Of a stretch of DNA of 60,237 bases, positions 30,606 through 38,274 are shown one piece after another. A program made the position numbers and the translations under genes. The DNA comes from a virus. The stretch's first letter is position 1. The number at the start of each line of letters is the position of its first letter. The stretch is from IMG/VR virus record IMGVR_UViG_3300045303_000084, positions 1 to 60,237 of that record; one strand, written 5' to 3'. The notes beneath the pieces were generated by a model, which made no database searches, was not told the origin of the DNA, and saw only the letters and a program-made list of their open reading frames with translations.

Positions 30606-30693
30606 GGAGCGTGAGTCATGCGGCAAAGACACCGCCCTGCTAAGGCGGCAAGGGGTCACACCTGGCCGGGTTCGATTCCCGGGCGCTCCGCCA
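30606..30693 (+). tRNA. tRNA-Ser(GCU), complete with CCA
   Basis: Acceptor GGAGCGT pairs with GCGCTCC (30683-30689), then G and CCA. Anticodon stem CCGCC/GGCGG encloses CTGCTAA (anticodon GCT). Long variable arm (AGG/CCT), as in class II serine tRNAs. T arm CCGGG-TTCGATT-CCCGG. D stem GTC/GAC. A TACAAT box at 30594-30599 ends six bases before the tRNA. The anticodon reads AGC/AGU codons. The 3' half overlaps the integrase gene end. Confidence 0.93.
30650..30693. other. Candidate attP core (tRNA 3' half)
   Basis: Integrases of this type commonly use the 3' half of a tRNA gene as the crossover site, and the integrase stop (30656) lies inside this tRNA. The T-arm and acceptor segment is therefore the best candidate core. 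The presence of the full tRNA is unusual for an attP and could mean that the phage carries its own copy. Confidence 0.45.
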
Positions 30694-31888
30694 TCTCCTC
30701 GTCCCGCCGGAACGCCTGATCGAGTTCCGCCGCGAGTTCGTCCACCCGGGCCTGCGTCACGCGGAGGGCCCGCTGGTAGAACTTCGCGGTCGTCGCAACG
30801 TTCGAGTGGCCGAGCAGAAACGCAACCCGGGGCAGGGCCATCCCCCGGTCCAACAGTAGGGTGGCAGCCGTCGCCCGCATATCTTTCGGCGTGATCCTGG
30901 GCAGCCCGGCCGCCGCGATCAACTGGTCAATCGTGACCGAGAACTGGCGCAGCGACAATGGCTTGTCCGTCGTCCGGCCCGGCACCAACCAGACGGATAG
31001 CCGATAGTCTCGGACGTGCCTCCGCGCCGCTTCCTCCAGCTCACCGAGTGGGATATCCCTGATCTGCCGCCCCTTCGTGTCGTCCGTCTCGCCGGCCCGA
31101 TCGCCGGCCGTCGAGCTAATCGTCACGATCCGCCGCCGCCAGTCGATGTCGGCTCGCCTGATCGCCAGCACCTCACCGCGCCGAAGCGCTCGACGGAGCA
31201 GCAGCCGGCACGGGAACGACAGATCGGGACGGAGCCGGTCAACCGTCTGGAGGAACCTGTCGGCCTGATTGGCGTCCCAGACCCGCTGTGGCTGCTCCTG
31301 CGTGCGCCCGAGTTTGATTCGCCGCACGGGATTGGCCGGCAGGATCGCCGGCACCAGATGGTCAAGCGCCTGGTGGAGCGTAGCGCGCGCTGCACGGATC
31401 GTAGAGGGGGCGTACGGGTGTCCTGGGCCATAGGGCACCATGCCTGCCGCCGAGCGCTTACGGCGCCGCCAGGTGGCCGTCTGGAGCCCACTGATAGCCG
31501 ACATCACGACCTCGTGGGTCAAGTCACCGAGGCGCACGTCTCCGATGGACACGAACAGCAGCACGCGCCGCCGGTAGGCCCGCGCTGTGCGCTGGGGCCA
31601 CCCCGGCGCGTAGAGACGCCACCAGCGCTCTAGATAGGCACCCAGCGGCTCGCTGAGCGTGGCAGCTCGCGGTGTCGGATTCCGGAGCCGTCGTGCCTCG
31701 GCGTCGAGCCATGCCGTCGCCTGCTCGACGGATGTCCACGGGATGCGGCGGCCGGGTGAATAGATGGGCCGGCGGTGGGGGTCGAGGTCCGGAGGAAGGA
31801 CAACCGCGATACGGCCATCCTTGCGGACGATTACGCTGCCGGTGTTCGGGGCACGGCGTTTCGGCTTCGATGGTGGCTGGCGGGGCAT
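30656..31888 (-). CDS. int: Tyrosine-type integrase
   Basis: 410 residues. Residues 55-165 form a SAM-like core-binding domain (LSEPLGAYLERWWRLYAPGW). Catalytic residues: Arg in LLLRRALRRGEVLAIRRAD, Lys in TDDTKGRQIRDIPL, then PKDMRATAATLLL (Arg present; the usual first His is Lys), LLGHSNVATTAKFYQR with His and the nucleophile Tyr. The last residues (MAERPGIEPGQV) are translated from the antisense of the tRNA. It would insert the phage into, and with a helper excise it from, a tRNA-Ser gene. It lies 5 bp downstream of the repressor gene and is probably co-transcribed with it. Confidence 0.93.
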   Translation of the reverse strand: MPRQPPSKPKRRAPNTGSVIVRKDGRIAVVLPPDLDPHRRPIYSPGRRIPWTSVEQATAWLDAEARRLRNPTPRAATLSEPLGAYLERWWRLYAPGWPQRTARAYRRRVLLFVSIGDVRLGDLTHEVVMSAISGLQTATWRRRKRSAAGMVPYGPGHPYAPSTIRAARATLHQALDHLVPAILPANPVRRIKLGRTQEQPQRVWDANQADRFLQTVDRLRPDLSFPCRLLLRRALRRGEVLAIRRADIDWRRRIVTISSTAGDRAGETDDTKGRQIRDIPLGELEEAARRHVRDYRLSVWLVPGRTTDKPLSLRQFSVTIDQLIAAAGLPRITPKDMRATAATLLLDRGMALPRVAFLLGHSNVATTAKFYQRALRVTQARVDELAAELDQAFRRDEEMAERPGIEPGQV

Positions 31889-31893
31889 CAGGG

Positions 31894-32313
31894 CTAGGGC
31901 GATTGACGGCCGGGGATTTGCCGCACGCGCCGCTCGGAGATGCTTTCGAGCACAACCACGGCGGCGCTGATGTCGCGCTGCTCTAACGCGGCCAGTGCCA
32001 TGTCGAGCCGCGCAACGGCTGTTCCGAGTTCTGGCCCCAGTCGACGCTTCAGCAAATCCGGTAAGTCGACATCCATGCTCCCCGTAGGGTGGCCGTAGAT
32101 GAGCTGATCCAACGACAGGCGTAAAGCGTCGGCAACGGACGCAAGATCGGCCACTTTCGGGTTGCTCACCACGCCGTTTTCGAGTCGGCTGATGTAGGCG
32201 CGGGACATCCCTGAAACAGTCCCTACCTGCATCTGGTCAAGGCCCAGTTCTTCGCGACGGTCCGATGCCCGCTGGCCGATGGCGCCGATGTCCAGTTTCA
32301 CTCGTGGCGGCAT
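31894..32313 (-). CDS. Phage repressor (CI-like, XRE HTH)
   Basis: 139 residues from ATG 32313. The N-terminal HTH at residues 10-65 reads IGQRASDRREELGLDQMQVG followed by MSRAYISRLENGVVSNPKVA, a typical XRE fold. The C-terminal 60 residues are a helical, Leu/Ala-rich oligomerisation region without peptidase motif. No ribosome site precedes the ATG, and a TGG-TACTCT -10 box lies 8 bases upstream, so the mRNA is probably leaderless, as in maintenance transcription of many repressors. It faces the Cro-like gene across the operator region. Confidence 0.85.
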   Translation of the reverse strand: MPPRVKLDIGAIGQRASDRREELGLDQMQVGTVSGMSRAYISRLENGVVSNPKVADLASVADALRLSLDQLIYGHPTGSMDVDLPDLLKRRLGPELGTAVARLDMALAALEQRDISAAVVVLESISERRVRQIPGRQSP

Positions 32314-32320
32314 GTAACAA

Positions 32321-32435
32321 AGAGTACCAGTCACGTCAGTCACTCCTATCCAGTCAGTATGAGATTCTAGCGCGACTGGTGTAACTACTTGACACTTTTG
32401 GCGCTGTCTGGTATCGTGGACGTAACCAGTTGACA
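32321..32435. promoter_or_regulatory. Immunity region: divergent promoters and repeated operators
   Basis: Rightward promoter: TTGACA (32389-32394), 17 bp, TATCGT (32412-32417). Leftward: extended -10 TACTCT (complement of 32321-32326). Operator-like direct repeats GTAACTACTTGACA (32381-32394) and GTAACCAGTTGACA (32422-32435) lie 41 bp apart, about four helical turns. CAGTCA repeats flank the leftward promoter. Confidence 0.7.
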
Positions 32436-32457
32436 AATAGTTCCACCGAGGCGGATA

Positions 32458-32712
32458 ATGGACGGCATGTACCAGCTCACCAAGCGCGTGTCCGAGGAAC
32501 TGGCAGCGAAATTGTCCGAGCTACAGGGTGACCGCACTGACGCGGAAATGGGCGCGCTCCTGGGAGTGACGCGCGTCCACTACGCGCACATCAAGGCGGG
32601 TCGCCGCCAGATGTCCTACGCCACGGTCAAGCGCGCCGCGCTGCACTTTCCCGAGCTGTACCCAATCGTCGTGCGTGATCTCACGTCAGCGCCCTGTGAG
32701 GCGGCGTCATGA
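32458..32712 (+). CDS. Cro-like helix-turn-helix regulator
   Basis: 84 residues from ATG 32458 (ATG 32467 possible). The HTH reads TDAEMGALLGVTRVHYAHIK followed by AGRRQMSYATVKRAA. First gene rightward of the immunity promoter, opposite the repressor, as Cro is in many temperate phages. Confidence 0.75.
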   Translation: MDGMYQLTKRVSEELAAKLSELQGDRTDAEMGALLGVTRVHYAHIKAGRRQMSYATVKRAALHFPELYPIVVRDLTSAPCEAAS

Positions 32713-32873
32713 AGACCGAGAAGCCCGCCCACAACGCCTACGCCGCGCACGTCCTCGTCTGCCGCGCCGCCGAGCACGGCCGATGGTGTCAGGTCTGTCT
32801 GGACCTAGATAAGCAGGCCAGCGCGGAGATGTTCAGGCGGACGGCTGACCGCGCAACGGCGGGAGTGCGGTGA
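32709..32873 (+). CDS. 54-residue protein with CxxC
   Basis: ATG 32709 overlaps the previous stop (ATGA). WCQVCLDLD and an upstream VCRAAEHGR give a small metal-site-like core. The next gene starts in its stop (TGATG). Function unknown. Confidence 0.5.
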   Translation: MKTEKPAHNAYAAHVLVCRAAEHGRWCQVCLDLDKQASAEMFRRTADRATAGVR

Positions 32874-33409
32874 TGCACGCCGTGGCCGTGTCGACGTTTG
32901 CTGACCTCTTTGACGGGCACTGGTTCGCGGTCAAGGACACTGACCCTCGGCTCTACGCGCTCTATCGGCGGCACTACTCAACACAACACCTTGCCGATGC
33001 GCCGAGCCGGCGAGCATTCCGAGCCGGCGGGGCCGTCCCTTCGATTGCTCCCTTTGGCGACTACGTCGCCTTCCTAACGGCAGACGCACAGGCCGCGTGG
33101 TTGTGGGTGCGCGCTCCTGGGGGTATCTGGCAAAGCGGAACGCACGGCGTTTCCTGCGCCTTCTTCCGCAATGAAGGCCCGATCCGTTCATCTGATCTGA
33201 TTCGCGAAGCCTGTGACCTCGCGTGGCAGCGATGGCCCGGCGAACGTCTGTTTACCTATGTCTGGGACGACAAGGTTGCCACGTCGGAGCAGCACGGCCG
33301 AGCAAAAGCCGGCTGGTGCTACCGGGAGGCGGGCTGGAAAGTCGCCGGTCGGAATAAAGACGGCCGCTTGACGATCCTTGAAATCTACCCATCGACGGCC
33401 AAGGTCTAA
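32873..33409 (+). CDS. GNAT-fold-like phage protein
   Basis: 178 residues from ATG 32873 (GTG 32870 possible). Segments LYALYRRHYSTQH, HGVSCAFFRNEGPIRSSDLI, REACDLAWQRWPGERLFTYV and GWCYREAGWKVAGR are in an order I associate with a widespread phage family with an N-acetyltransferase-like fold. Whether it acetylates DNA, protein or a small molecule is unknown. Early expression next to regulators suggests a host-modifying or DNA-modifying role. Confidence 0.5.
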   Translation: MHAVAVSTFADLFDGHWFAVKDTDPRLYALYRRHYSTQHLADAPSRRAFRAGGAVPSIAPFGDYVAFLTADAQAAWLWVRAPGGIWQSGTHGVSCAFFRNEGPIRSSDLIREACDLAWQRWPGERLFTYVWDDKVATSEQHGRAKAGWCYREAGWKVAGRNKDGRLTILEIYPSTAKV

Positions 33410-33411
33410 CG

Positions 33412-33702
33412 ATGGACGCACTGTACATCCAGCCTGCCGCCGCGTCTGCGCGATTCGGCGTCTCCAGGCGAACGCTCGATAGGTGGGCTCGTTTCGGCTG
33501 GATCAGCACCAGTCGGGTCGGCCGCGTCCGGCTTTATCGGCTGGTCGACATCCAGCGGGTGATCGACGCGGGCACAACCGCGCCCACCGAAACGCCGATC
33601 ACGACGCTGGCTCCTGAGCCCACGCTGCCTGAGCAGTGGTGGGTCACCGATTTCTGGGCCGACGCCGACCTGACGGCGGCGGGAAGGGGGCGGCGACGAT
33701 GA
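33412..33702 (+). CDS. Excisionase/MerR-like HTH protein
   Basis: 96 residues from ATG 33412. Residues 5-50: YIQPAAASARFGVSRRTLDRWARFGWI...GRVRLYRLVDI, a winged-helix HTH as in excisionases. It may help integrase or act as a regulator. The stop overlaps the next ATG. Confidence 0.6.
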   Translation: MDALYIQPAAASARFGVSRRTLDRWARFGWISTSRVGRVRLYRLVDIQRVIDAGTTAPTETPITTLAPEPTLPEQWWVTDFWADADLTAAGRGRRR

Positions 33703-34496
33703 GCGTCACATCTTGCCAGCAGTGCAGCGGCGAGATTGTGCGCCGGGGGTCAAAGGCCGGCCGGTTTTGCTCGCTTGATTGCAAGGGCTCCTGGCAGCGG
33801 ACTCGGAAACCCGTTGACCGTGAATGGCTGTATCAGCGGTACGTCGTGGACGGATGGAGTACCTATCGGATTGGGCGCGATGTCGGGCGCGATCCGAAGC
33901 GAGTGTATGAGTGGCTGACTGATTTCGGGATTCCTACGCGGAAACGCGGTTGGCGAACAGACGCGGATTCTAGCGCGCTGAGTGATCCTGAATGGCTTCA
34001 GCGTGAGTATGTCGAGAAGCAACGCTCAACAGGCGAGATCGGCCGCGAACTCGGGATGACTGATGCGAACGTCATCCATTTCTTGCGCAAGCACGGCATA
34101 CGACGGCGAACGACCAGTGAGGCTCGCGCCGTCAAGCATTGGGGATCATCTGGCGACAAGAACCCGATGTACGGCAAGCGTGGCGCGGCGGTTCCGAGTT
34201 GGAAGGGCGGCGTTACCCCACTCCGTCAAGCCTTCTATAGCTCGCCGGAGTGGAAGGTAGCCGCGCAATCCGTCTGGCAACGGGACCAAGGTATTTGTCG
34301 TCGCTGTGAAGCTAAGGCTAAAGAGCGAGGCACCTTCCATATCCACCACATCGTTTCGTTCGCGATACGGGCGCTGCGGACCGAGCTGTCGAACCTTGCT
34401 TTGTTGTGCAACACCTGTCACCGATGGGTGCATAGCAAGAAGAACGTTGATCGTCTCTTCCTTGGGGAGTGGCGTGAGGAAGGGGGTGAAGGATGA
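33699..34496 (+). CDS. HNH endonuclease with N-terminal zinc knuckle and HTH repeats
   Basis: 265 residues from ATG 33699. CQQCSGEIVRRGSKAGRFCS knuckle at 5-24. Two HTH-like segments follow (WLYQRYVVDGWSTYRIGRDV; WLQREYVEKQRSTGEIGREL). HNH core at about 190-245: CRRCEAKAKERGTFHIHHIV...LSNLALLCNTCHRWVH. Unlike the other cassettes it is on the plus strand, lacks the shared leader and overlaps both neighbours by 4 bases. It sits immediately upstream of the interrupted methyltransferase. Confidence 0.85.
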   Translation: MSVTSCQQCSGEIVRRGSKAGRFCSLDCKGSWQRTRKPVDREWLYQRYVVDGWSTYRIGRDVGRDPKRVYEWLTDFGIPTRKRGWRTDADSSALSDPEWLQREYVEKQRSTGEIGRELGMTDANVIHFLRKHGIRRRTTSEARAVKHWGSSGDKNPMYGKRGAAVPSWKGGVTPLRQAFYSSPEWKVAAQSVWQRDQGICRRCEAKAKERGTFHIHHIVSFAIRALRTELSNLALLCNTCHRWVHSKKNVDRLFLGEWREEGGEG

Positions 34497-35920
34497 CAGT
34501 GAAAATCCTATGCGGCGATGCGATGACGGTATTGAAGACTCTCCCGTCTGAGAGTGTTCAACTCGTTGTCACGTCGCCGCCTTGACTTTATTTCGGACTT
34601 AGGTCGTATTCGACCGATCCCCAGGTCTGGGGCGGCGATCCGGAGCATGGACATGCGTTCGGCGCCGCCCTGCCGGCTCATAAGCCGACACAGGTACCGC
34701 AGACGAAGTGGGCGAACGTGACTGCTGTGGCAGACGGTCAGCGAGCAGAACGCGGCGCCTTCTGCCCCTGCGGCGCGTGGCGCGGCGAACTCGGCAGCGA
34801 GCCGACGCCGGCCCTGTTCATCGAGCACCTCGTCTCGATCTTCGATGAGGTGTGGAGAGTTATGCGCAAGGACGCGACTCTCTGGGTAAATCTCGGGGAC
34901 TCGTACTCGGGGAGCGGGAAGGGGCCGACCGGGCACAACGGGATTGGGGATCAGGGCGAGCGTCAGGGGTTCACGGGAGGGCGCGGCAAGACGAGCATGA
35001 AGGTGACTTGTGGCGGTCCGTCTGCCGTGGCGAACGCTCAACAGCGTTCGCTACGGGTTCAGGGCATCCCCGCCAAGAACCTGCTCCTGATCCCCCAACG
35101 CTTCGCCATCGCGATGCAGGACAAGGGCTGGATCGTCCGCTCGGAGATCGTCTGGGCCAAGACGAGTGCCATGCCGGAGTCCGTCCGGGATCGGCCCACG
35201 TCAGCGTGGGAGCCGATCTGGATGTTTAGCAAGCAGGCCCGGTATTTCTACGACGGGGAGGCGGTCAGGCAGCCGAGAATGGAACCGGGCCGTCCGACTG
35301 ATGGGTTTCGTACGGGGGGTGCTTACGTTGAGCAGCGAGGATCACAGGATAACGGCGTCCGAAACGTCGCATACGCCAGCAATGGTGATACCCCGACATC
35401 GGCAAATCTGAGGAACGTCTGGACGCTCGGCCCGGCCCCATTCGCCGACGCGCACTTCGCCACCTTCCCACCGGAGATTCCCCGCCGCTGCATCCTGGCC
35501 GGCACCAGCGAGAAGGGCGCGTGCCCGGCGTGCGGGGCGCCGTGGGTGCGGGTGGTGGAGCGGGAAGCAAACCCGGCCGGCATCCTGGGTGTCGGGAATG
35601 GGCGGCACGTCCACGACTTTAACCCGTCTGCCAAAGGCGCACACGTCGATGCAGTGGCCCGGTCTATCGGCTGGCAACCGTCCTGCTCCTGCCCGCCAGC
35701 CGACCCGGTGCCCTGCGTCGTCTTAGATCCTTTTCTCGGAAGTGGCACCACAGCCCTAGTGGCCGACCGTCTGGGCCGCGACGCCATCGGCATCGAGTTG
35801 AACGAGACGTATGCCCGCATGGCAGAGAAACGGATTTCCGAGGACGCCGGCCCGATGCTCGCGGACGTGGCCGTCGAAATGCCACACCAGGCGTCGCTGT
35901 TCGGGGAGGTCGCAGGATGA
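34493..35920 (+). pseudogene. DNA methyltransferase (beta class) with in-frame TGA in motif IV
   Basis: From ATG 34493 the frame reads (V)VTSPP, then TGA-CTT (34583-34588), then YFGLRSY and runs on to 35920 in the same frame. Without these two codons the product would be a 473-residue N6-adenine/N4-cytosine methyltransferase: motif IV TSPPY first, then WVNLGDSYSG, and the SAM-binding motif DPFLGSGTTALVADRLGRD near the C-terminus. The stop separates the catalytic motif. Either the enzyme is dead, TGA is read through, or translation restarts downstream (for example at 34718), giving a product without motif IV. Confidence 0.85.
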
Positions 35921-36114
35921 CGCCGTTACTTCGTCGTCTCCGATGCCGCCTGTTCGGCCACCCAGACACCGAGATTCACTGGGGCGGTTGGCGGTCTGAT
36001 CCCGAATGTGGCCGCTATCGCGTGGTCAAAGAAGTGTGCGTGCGATGCAGTGCCGTGCTTTCACACCGGCTGCTGATGGAGTCGGATCTGATCCATCGCA
36101 CGAGCGACGCCTGA
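35917..36114 (+). CDS. Small CxxC protein
   Basis: 65 residues, ATGA overlap with the methyltransferase end. FGHPDTEIHWGGW and CVRCSAVLSHR suggest a zinc site (H, C, CxxC). Function unknown. Confidence 0.5.
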   Translation: MTPLLRRLRCRLFGHPDTEIHWGGWRSDPECGRYRVVKEVCVRCSAVLSHRLLMESDLIHRTSDA

Positions 36115-36123
36115 ATAGCAAGA

Positions 36124-36148
36124 CGCCTCCTGGGAGAAACAGGAGGCG
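36124..36148 (+). terminator. Stem-loop between early genes
   Basis: CGCCTCCTG (36124-36132), 7-base loop, CAGGAGGCG (36140-36148). The second arm contains AGGAGG. Possible attenuator before the gene at 36165. Confidence 0.5.
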
Positions 36149-36164
36149 CCGAAGGAGAGGAACC

Positions 36165-36347
36165 GTGGACCCTGCCGACTGCCGACTGAATGATAGCGCA
36201 TCCGAGCGCCAGGAACGCCTCAACGACTGGGCACGCGAAGCCGCTCTGTGCCTGATCGAAGGCCACCCCAGACTCGCGCTGGTCTGCTGGGACATGATCG
36301 CCCGCATCCGCCGCGAGACGGAGATCACGCGGAGCGACGCATCGTGA
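36165..36347 (+). CDS. 60-residue helical protein
   Basis: GTG 36165 behind GGAGAGG. Helical, with QERLNDWAREAALCLIEGHP. Function unknown. Confidence 0.5.
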   Translation: MDPADCRLNDSASERQERLNDWAREAALCLIEGHPRLALVCWDMIARIRRETEITRSDAS

Positions 36348-36448
36348 CCAGAATCGCCTGGCACATCGCCCTGATCGGAATGCTGCTGGTGGCGCTATGT
36401 GTGGACGGCTGGATGGGTGCTGAGATCGGATTGGGGACGGTGCGATGA
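36344..36448 (+). CDS. 34-residue membrane peptide
   Basis: GTG 36344 overlaps the previous stop. A hydrophobic helix (IALIGMLLVALCVDGWMG) makes up most of it. Its stop overlaps the next ATG. Confidence 0.45.
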   Translation: MTRIAWHIALIGMLLVALCVDGWMGAEIGLGTVR

Positions 36449-36693
36449 TGCGCGTCGTCACTGTCCATGAACCGCCAACGACACGCCGAGAGACGGCCGG
36501 CGACCGCATCGAACGACAACGCCTCGGTTTGGGATGGACACAGGCTGACCTGGCCGAGCGCGCTTCAATCAGCCAGATGACCATCTATCGCGCCGAGACG
36601 GGCCACGCAGTGTACGCCTGGGTGCTGGCGGCTATTGCCGAAGCGCTCAACGTCAGCATGGACTGGTTGTGGCGCGGGGAGGAAGCGCTGTGA
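36445..36693 (+). CDS. XRE-type helix-turn-helix regulator
   Basis: 82 residues from ATG 36445 or 36448. HTH: IERQRLGLGWTQADLAERAS followed by ISQMTIYRAETGHAV and ending ALNVSMDWLW, as in XRE regulators. Target unknown. Confidence 0.75.
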   Translation: MMRVVTVHEPPTTRRETAGDRIERQRLGLGWTQADLAERASISQMTIYRAETGHAVYAWVLAAIAEALNVSMDWLWRGEEAL

Positions 36694-37340
36694 ACCGACT
36701 TGACCGCGACACCTTCTGGTTCGGCCTCGCTGCGCAGTACGCGACGCGGGCCACGTGCCCGCGCGCGGCGATCGGTGCGATTTTGGTCAAGTTCGACCGC
36801 CTCTGTGGAGCCGGCTTTAACGGCGCTCGCCCAGGTCAGCCGCATTGCCTGGAGCGCAACCAGACGCTTGAGCAGCACTTGGCGCTCGATCACTGCGGGT
36901 GGGCCGTTCACGCCGAGCGCAACGCGCTCTATAACGCGCTGATCCCGGCTGACGGCGCCACGCTCTACGTGGTCGGCCCACGCCCGATCTGTCCTGACTG
37001 TCGCGACTACTTGCGCAGTCGGGGCGTTGACGACATCCGCTATTCGTACGGCGTTCCATCGCTCGACACCCTCGCTCGCGACATCCGCGCATGGCAGGCC
37101 CAAACGTTTCCGCTGGCTACCCCGTCGTCTATCGCAGAGCACCTACGCCGCGAGGCTCAGGAGTTGGCAGAGGCGCCCCTGAGCCCCGAGGAGATCGCAG
37201 ACATTTTTCATCTTGTCATTGCGGCGGCCGAAACCAACGGATACGACCTCGCAGATATCGTTGGACGCAAGTTCACAGAGAACGTCGCCCGACGATGGCA
37301 GTCACCAGATGAAGCCGGCGTCGTGGAGCACGTCCGATGA
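36690..37340 (+). CDS. dCMP deaminase-like / MazG-like fusion
   Basis: 216 residues from GTG 36690. Residues 1-125 are a deoxycytidylate-deaminase fold: HCGWAVHAERNALYNALIPA (zinc His, catalytic Glu) and PRPICPDCRDYL (second zinc site). Residues 145-200 match MazG/DUF550-type nucleotide pyrophosphohydrolases: LRREAQELAEAPLSPEEIAD and IFHLVIAAAETNG, with the E-x2-E-type metal ligands. The fusion could turn dCMP to dUMP and hydrolyse unwanted dNTPs, adjusting the nucleotide pool for phage DNA synthesis. Confidence 0.75.
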   Translation: MNRLDRDTFWFGLAAQYATRATCPRAAIGAILVKFDRLCGAGFNGARPGQPHCLERNQTLEQHLALDHCGWAVHAERNALYNALIPADGATLYVVGPRPICPDCRDYLRSRGVDDIRYSYGVPSLDTLARDIRAWQAQTFPLATPSSIAEHLRREAQELAEAPLSPEEIADIFHLVIAAAETNGYDLADIVGRKFTENVARRWQSPDEAGVVEHVR

Positions 37341-37699
37341 CTGACCGACCACCTCTCTACCGAACGGTCACGCGCCACGACATCTCCTGCCTTCACTGCG
37401 ATCGTGCTGCCGGCTATCTCCAAGAGGGAGTCGCCTACGACGTGGCCCGCGAGCATGCGGCGTGCGTCCGTCGTGGACGCTGCCCCTGGTGCAGCGGGCG
37501 GCTCCTTCTTGCGAATGAGCGTCCCCACACGTTCTACCGACCGCTGACGGCAGAGGAGATGCGGCCGAACGGCCGGGGGCGTCGTCCAGACCGGACGGAG
37601 CCGCCGTGCGCACCAGCGTTGTGCCTGCGTCCTGGTCCCGGCGGCGGGCCGTGCTCGATGTGCCGAGCCCGGCGAGCCAGGGGGGCGGTGGCATCGTGA
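37337..37699 (+). CDS. Protein with several CxxC motifs
   Basis: 120 residues. CLHCDRAAGYL and CPWCSGRLLL form one zinc ribbon. The Arg/Pro/Cys-rich tail (CSMCRARRARG) may form another. ATGA overlap with the deaminase gene. Function unknown. Confidence 0.5.
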   Translation: MTDRPPLYRTVTRHDISCLHCDRAAGYLQEGVAYDVAREHAACVRRGRCPWCSGRLLLANERPHTFYRPLTAEEMRPNGRGRRPDRTEPPCAPALCLRPGPGGGPCSMCRARRARGAVAS

Positions 37700-38274
37700 A
37701 CGCAACAGAGATCAAGGCGCGCCGGCTGGCGTACCCGCTCACCCCCACCGACCTGGCAAAGCGGCTCGGCGTTAGTGCGAACGCGGTCCGTGCATGGGAG
37801 CGCGGTGACCGTGTGCCGGTAGGACCGAGTAAGGCCGCGCTGGAGCGCCTCTTCGCGAAACGCGACGGGTGTTTCTGTGTGTGCCACGGTGGCGCCCCCA
37901 ATTCTCGGCAGGGCGTTCGGGCATGGAGTGACGCCGAGATTGCCGATCTCAAGCAGCTCGTACAGGAAGGAAAAAGCCCCGACGAGATCGTAGAGATTCT
38001 GGCGGCAACGCACGGTTTTCGGCGTTCGCGTGTAGCGATCACGGATCGGGCAAGCCGCCTTGGACTGTCGCTGTATGTACATCAGTTCAGCGCAACCGAG
38101 GCGGCCAGGGAACTCGGTGTGAGTCGCCGCCGCATTGACCAATTGATCGGGCGGGGGGAACTCCGCGCCCGGCGTCATATCGGGCTCTATCGAGGGCGTG
38201 TGAGCCACTGGTGGCGCATCGAGGCTGCTGATCTTGAGGCGTTCGCCGCCGCGAATCGGGGGCAGGCCGTATGA
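37696..38274 (+). CDS. Multi-HTH DNA-binding protein
   Basis: 192 residues from GTG 37696. Domain 1 (1-50): LTPTDLAKRLGVSANAVRAW, an XRE-like HTH with a WERG turn. Domain 2 (70-125): WSDAEIADLKQLVQEGKSPD, a SANT/GcrA-like or three-helix DNA-binding segment. Domain 3 (130-185): SATEAARELGVSRRRIDQLI...VSHWWRIEAADLEAF, excisionase-like. Three different DNA-binding folds on one short chain are unusual. Probably a transcription regulator of phage genes. Confidence 0.6.
   Translation: MNATEIKARRLAYPLTPTDLAKRLGVSANAVRAWERGDRVPVGPSKAALERLFAKRDGCFCVCHGGAPNSRQGVRAWSDAEIADLKQLVQEGKSPDEIVEILAATHGFRRSRVAITDRASRLGLSLYVHQFSATEAARELGVSRRRIDQLIGRGELRARRHIGLYRGRVSHWWRIEAADLEAFAAANRGQAV

Noticed and set aside
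30606-30693. tmRNA or a second tRNA near the integrase
   Set aside because: The sequence folds as one class II serine tRNA. No resume codon or tag frame is present, and no other cloverleaf was found by eye.
34718-35920. Treating the frame from 34718 as a normal full methyltransferase
   Set aside because: It would lack motif IV (TSPPY), which lies upstream in the same frame beyond the TGA. The whole 34493-35920 unit is better seen as one interrupted gene.
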